Source: Mesorhizobium sp. SARCC-RB16n
GTDB taxonomy: Bacteria > Pseudomonadota > Alphaproteobacteria > Rhizobiales > Rhizobiaceae
DNA length: 64,000 bases
NCBI RefSeq assembly: GCF_008520305.1
Contig: NZ_ML703297.1
Coordinates: forward strand, 1-64,000
Direction of reading: 5' to 3'
Below, piece by piece: positions 61,493 to 64,000 of the stretch. How positions within the stretch are numbered: position 1 is the stretch's first letter; the number at the start of each line of letters is the position of its first letter. Position numbers and translations under genes: made by a program. The notes below the pieces were generated by a model that was given only the letters and a program-made list of their open reading frames with translations, ran no database searches and had not been told where the DNA came from.

Positions 61493-62608
61493 ATGGACAC
61501 AAACGTTCTCAGCCAGAAGCCGAAGGTCGCCGCTTCGAGCCATACGGGTTTTATTGACTGCGACATCCACGCGACCTGGAACTCGTTGGCCGATTTGGAT
61601 GAGTTCCTGCCTCAATACTGGCGCGAGCATCGCGAAACCATTGGCTCGCGCTGGCGCCAGGGACTGGCGAAGACAATGAACTACCCTCGGATGAGCAAGG
61701 GCGGCGGAGTACGGCAGGATGCTTGGCCATCGAACGGCTCCGTTCCCGGGGCGGACCTTCCGATGATGCAAAAGCAGCTGCTTGATCTGTTCAATGTCGA
61801 ATACGGCATCATGGTGCAGCCCATGGAGCTTAGCAGCGAGCGCAATGTCGAATTCGGCGCGGCCTTGGCGACCGCAGCCAACGAATGGCAACTCGCACGT
61901 TGGTGTGATCCGGAACCGCGGTTGAAGGGCGCGGTGCAAATCAACGTGGAGGATGAAAAGGCGGCCATTGCGGAGATTGAAAGGCGGGCGGGAGATCGGC
62001 GTTTTGTGCAGGTGCAGTTTCCGCAGCGTGGCGTGGAGCCGATCGGGCGTAGGCGGTACTGGCCCATTATGGAGGCCTGCGCGGCTAACGGCTTTCCGAT
62101 CGCGATCCATATCGGGGGAATAGGGGGGTACCCGTCCACTGCCGGCGGCTGGCCTTCCTACTATCATGAGGAACATCCCGCCTATGTGCAGGCCATGCAG
62201 AATACGGTGATTAGTTTGGTTTGCGAGGGCGTATTGTCGCACATTCCCAATCTGAAGGTGAACCTGCTGGAATCCGGATTCGGATGGCTGCCCTCTTTAT
62301 GTTGGCGATTGGATACGGCGTGGAAGCGTTTGCGCGCAGAGGTGCCACTCTTGCGTCAAAAGCCATCCGAGTATGTCCGCGAGCGCATTTGGCTTACCAC
62401 CCAACCGGTTGACGAGCCGGAGCGACCTCAGGATCTGCTGTCCACGATCGAATGGATCGGGGAAGATCGGTTGATGTTTTCGACAGATTACCCCCACTGG
62501 GACCAGGACGATCCGCGCTATGCATTCAAGGCCGCCTTGCCTGAAGCGTGGAAGCGCAAGATTTTCCATGATAATGCACGCACGTTGTATGGGCTGAGCC
62601 AATCATGA
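61493..62608 (+). CDS. Amidohydrolase 2-family protein, second paralogue
   Basis: 371 residues. It keeps the same landmarks as its neighbour: GFIDCDIHATWNSLADLDEFLPQYWREH, FPIAIHIGGIGG, VNLLESGFGWLPSLCWRLD and RLMFSTDYPHWDQDDP. The pair arose by duplication and then diverged, which suggests a heteromeric enzyme or two sequential steps. The stop overlaps the next start (ATGA), coupling it to a Rieske protein. Confidence 0.88.
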   Translation: MDTNVLSQKPKVAASSHTGFIDCDIHATWNSLADLDEFLPQYWREHRETIGSRWRQGLAKTMNYPRMSKGGGVRQDAWPSNGSVPGADLPMMQKQLLDLFNVEYGIMVQPMELSSERNVEFGAALATAANEWQLARWCDPEPRLKGAVQINVEDEKAAIAEIERRAGDRRFVQVQFPQRGVEPIGRRRYWPIMEACAANGFPIAIHIGGIGGYPSTAGGWPSYYHEEHPAYVQAMQNTVISLVCEGVLSHIPNLKVNLLESGFGWLPSLCWRLDTAWKRLRAEVPLLRQKPSEYVRERIWLTTQPVDEPERPQDLLSTIEWIGEDRLMFSTDYPHWDQDDPRYAFKAALPEAWKRKIFHDNARTLYGLSQS

Positions 62609-63018
62609 GCCGCCATGTGGTCGCCACGGTAGACGAAATTGCATCTGGCACGTGCAAGGTCGTGACGGTCAAAGGACGGGAAATTGGCGTGTTCCGCCTT
62701 AAGGACGAGTTCTTTGCTCTAATTAATCGCTGTCCTCACCAAGGCGCACCGCTTTGCCAAGGCGACTTAGTAAGCAGAGCTGAGTCGCCTTGTCCTGGGG
62801 AATATCGCCTCACCCGTCGCGGAGAGATCGTGCGTTGCCCTTGGCACGGTTGGGAATTCGACATTCGCACAGGTCAATCCTGGTGCGATCCCGATAGCGT
62901 GCAGGCGCGTACTTTTGCCGTCGAAGTCGAGCCCGGCGAGATTCTGGCCAAAGGTCCTTTGCAGGCAGAAACCGTCGCGGTCAATGTTGACGGAAATTAT
63001 GTCGTGATCACAGTTTGA
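62605..63018 (+). CDS. Rieske-type [2Fe-2S] protein, second copy
   Basis: 137 residues. Cluster ligands: CPH in LINRCPHQGAPLCQGD and CPWH in EIVRCPWHGWEFDIRTG. It is longer than the ferredoxin at 56903 because of an insertion between the two ligand pairs (SRAESPCPGEYRLTRRG), a feature seen in Rieske proteins encoded beside amidohydrolases. It is the third gene of the amidohydrolase operon. Confidence 0.9.
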   Translation: MSRHVVATVDEIASGTCKVVTVKGREIGVFRLKDEFFALINRCPHQGAPLCQGDLVSRAESPCPGEYRLTRRGEIVRCPWHGWEFDIRTGQSWCDPDSVQARTFAVEVEPGEILAKGPLQAETVAVNVDGNYVVITV

Positions 63019-63337
63019 GCCGCACTGGCGCGACCGAACCGAGCCCTCTCTTCCAACAACGGCTTCGAAGACCAGCGATCCTATTGGCGACTCAGAGTGC
63101 CGACGTCCCCGGTGTCCCGGCCGATCTTCCGGAACCGGAGCGCGCTCTATTCTCGGTCCGCTCGTTGCACGCCGGCTATGCCTCCTCCGCCGACATCGAG
63201 AGCGCTCCGCGCAGTAGCAGCTCGGCCATACCTCGGTCAAAATGACCGGAAAATAACACCGCCCGCGTGATCGGTTCCTGACCAATCCCACCAATGCGCA
63301 AGACGTCGGGCACATGAACGAGGGAAGGCCTGACGTT

Positions 63338-63353
63338 TGTCGCGTCCGCGACA
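63338..63353 (+). promoter_or_regulatory. NifA upstream activator site (GNAT gene)
   Basis: TGTCGCGTCCGCGACA matches TGT-N4-T-N5-ACA, and its outer seven bases on each side form a perfect inverted repeat. It is 88 bp upstream of the -24 element. Confidence 0.75.
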
Positions 63354-63440
63354 CGGTGTTCGATGTCCGTCCCCCCCACCTCACTCTCATGCTCTTGAAT
63401 TATAGCCCATAAACATCGCACGAAGTCATTTCTGCTCAGG

Positions 63441-63455
63441 TGGCACGGCTGTTGC
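63441..63455 (+). promoter_or_regulatory. Sigma-54 promoter of the GNAT gene
   Basis: TGGCACGGCTGTTGC is a perfect TGGCAC-N5-TTGC match followed by T. It precedes the acetyltransferase start by about 117 bp (or 45 bp if a GTG at 63500 is used). Confidence 0.78.
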
Positions 63456-63571
63456 TCCCGTCCCTTTGGAGTCGGGAGGAGCTGCCAACCGACATTCGGG
63501 TGGAGGTTGAGTTAATCCATTCGTGCTTCATCAGAGGCTACAACTTCCACCGAAAGGGAGATCTAGCTTGC

Positions 63572-64000
63572 ATGCACGCGACGCTGAAGACTTTATCTCA
63601 TTTTGATCGAGCTCGCGTCGCCCACTTAGAACTCGAGCTCGAGCAAGAACGGTTTGTCGACCCGTTGGATTTTGTGTTCTCCGAGCTTCAAGGTAACGCA
63701 CGCCCCGATCTGGAGCACCCATTTGCAGTCGATGTCCGCCATCAGATCGTTGGCTTCTTTGTCCTGCGTGAACAAGCGGCCTTGCCTGAATGGGCCCCGC
63801 CAGGCGTGATTACCTTGCACAGCTTTCGCGTGGGTCGAGGATACCAAGGTAACGGATATGGAAAAGCGGCCACCGAACTTGTCTCTCAATGGATTTCCAC
63901 AAACCGCCCATCTGCCAGCCGCCTCATGCTTGCCGTTGAAGAAGATAACGTATGGGCTAGACATTTTTATCTGGCGTCCGGGTTTTCTGACACCGGCGCT
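63572..64000 (+). CDS. GNAT-family N-acetyltransferase, truncated by window end
   Basis: An open frame runs from ATG 63572 (AAAGGGAGATCTAGCTTGC upstream) to the window edge without a stop, 143 codons so far. The acetyl-CoA-binding motif A is FRVGRGYQGNGYGKAATELV, and motif B is VEEDNVWARHFYLASGFSDTG, so most of the GNAT fold is already present. A GTG at 63500 in the same frame is an alternative start. The gene has its own NifA site and sigma-54 promoter, hence probable expression in nitrogen-fixing cells. The substrate is unknown. Confidence 0.8.
   Translation, partial: MHATLKTLSHFDRARVAHLELELEQERFVDPLDFVFSELQGNARPDLEHPFAVDVRHQIVGFFVLREQAALPEWAPPGVITLHSFRVGRGYQGNGYGKAATELVSQWISTNRPSASRLMLAVEEDNVWARHFYLASGFSDTGA

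Larger units (their letters stand above)
63019..63571. other. Intergenic region with NifA/sigma-54 control of the last gene
   Basis: No gene is supported here. Short minus-strand frames (for example 63176-63421) lack domains and ribosome binding sites. The right half holds the regulatory sites listed separately. Confidence 0.45.

Noticed and set aside
63176-63421. Minus-strand frame before the GNAT gene
   Set aside because: It overlaps the predicted NifA site and has no domain; composition fits chance.
1-64000. CRISPR arrays, rRNA, tRNA and nod boxes
   Set aside because: No regularly spaced direct repeats, rRNA blocks, complete tRNA or nod-box-like sequences were seen on reading both strands.

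Overview
The window looks like part of a symbiotic plasmid or symbiosis island of a nitrogen-fixing rhizobium (Mesorhizobium/Rhizobium type). The basis is high G+C alphaproteobacterial coding style, a VirB/VirD4 conjugation system with a VirC-like pair and a T-border-like nic site, many insertion sequences of types common in rhizobia, and three genes preceded by NifA-type activator sites (TGT-N10-ACA) at the proper distance from sigma-54 (-24/-12) promoters. No species can be named from the sequence alone.

Layout. (1) 0-8.3 kb is a nest of mobile DNA. An IS110-family transposase gene is split into two halves (467-1258 and 7709-7957). Between them lie a complete 'recombinase in trio' (RIT) element (1259-5084, three overlapping tyrosine recombinases, 32-bp imperfect terminal inverted repeats) and an IS91-like unit (5085-7708, tyrosine integrase plus zinc-finger/Y2 transposase). 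(2) 8.3-29.6 kb is a conjugation module: VirC1/VirC2-like genes, a putative oriT, a MobC-like protein and a MOBP-type relaxase read rightwards. A complete virB1-B11/virD4 operon reads leftwards and ends in a strong hairpin terminator. An 18-bp motif occurs as an inverted pair in the virB1 divergent promoter and once more upstream of the small genes at 8.9 kb. (3) 29.6-33.6 kb holds an unrecognised HTH/multi-spanning membrane protein next to an alpha/beta hydrolase, then a decayed pRiA4b ORF-3-like gene and a frameshifted cold-shock gene.

(4) 33.7-49 kb is a catabolic and uptake island that begins with a tandem glycine riboswitch. It carries a D-amino-acid dehydrogenase-like flavoenzyme, a GlcG-like protein, an M24 peptidase, glycine C-acetyltransferase (kbl), a D-amino-acid/branched-chain aminotransferase, an Lrp regulator, an M20 amidohydrolase, a D-2-hydroxyacid dehydrogenase, an Asp/Glu racemase and a complete peptide-type ABC transporter. 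The genes fit import of small peptides or acylated amino acids and their breakdown, with glycine as a signal. (5) 49-52.6 kb is an IS66-type element (tnpA, tnpB, broken tnpC and an accessory ORF) inserted with a 7-bp duplication into an already truncated ISKra4-like transposase gene.

(6) 52.6-64 kb is the most unusual part. A CmcI-like gene, an LLM flavin monooxygenase and a GNAT acetyltransferase each have a NifA site plus a sigma-54 promoter, and an Ldh-family dehydrogenase has a weaker sigma-54-like site. Mixed in are a Rieske ferredoxin and its reductase, a MocR-type regulator that has lost the PLP-binding lysine, and an operon of two paralogous amidohydrolases with a second Rieske protein. 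This suggests an uncharacterised oxidative pathway, at least partly switched on during nitrogen-fixing symbiosis.
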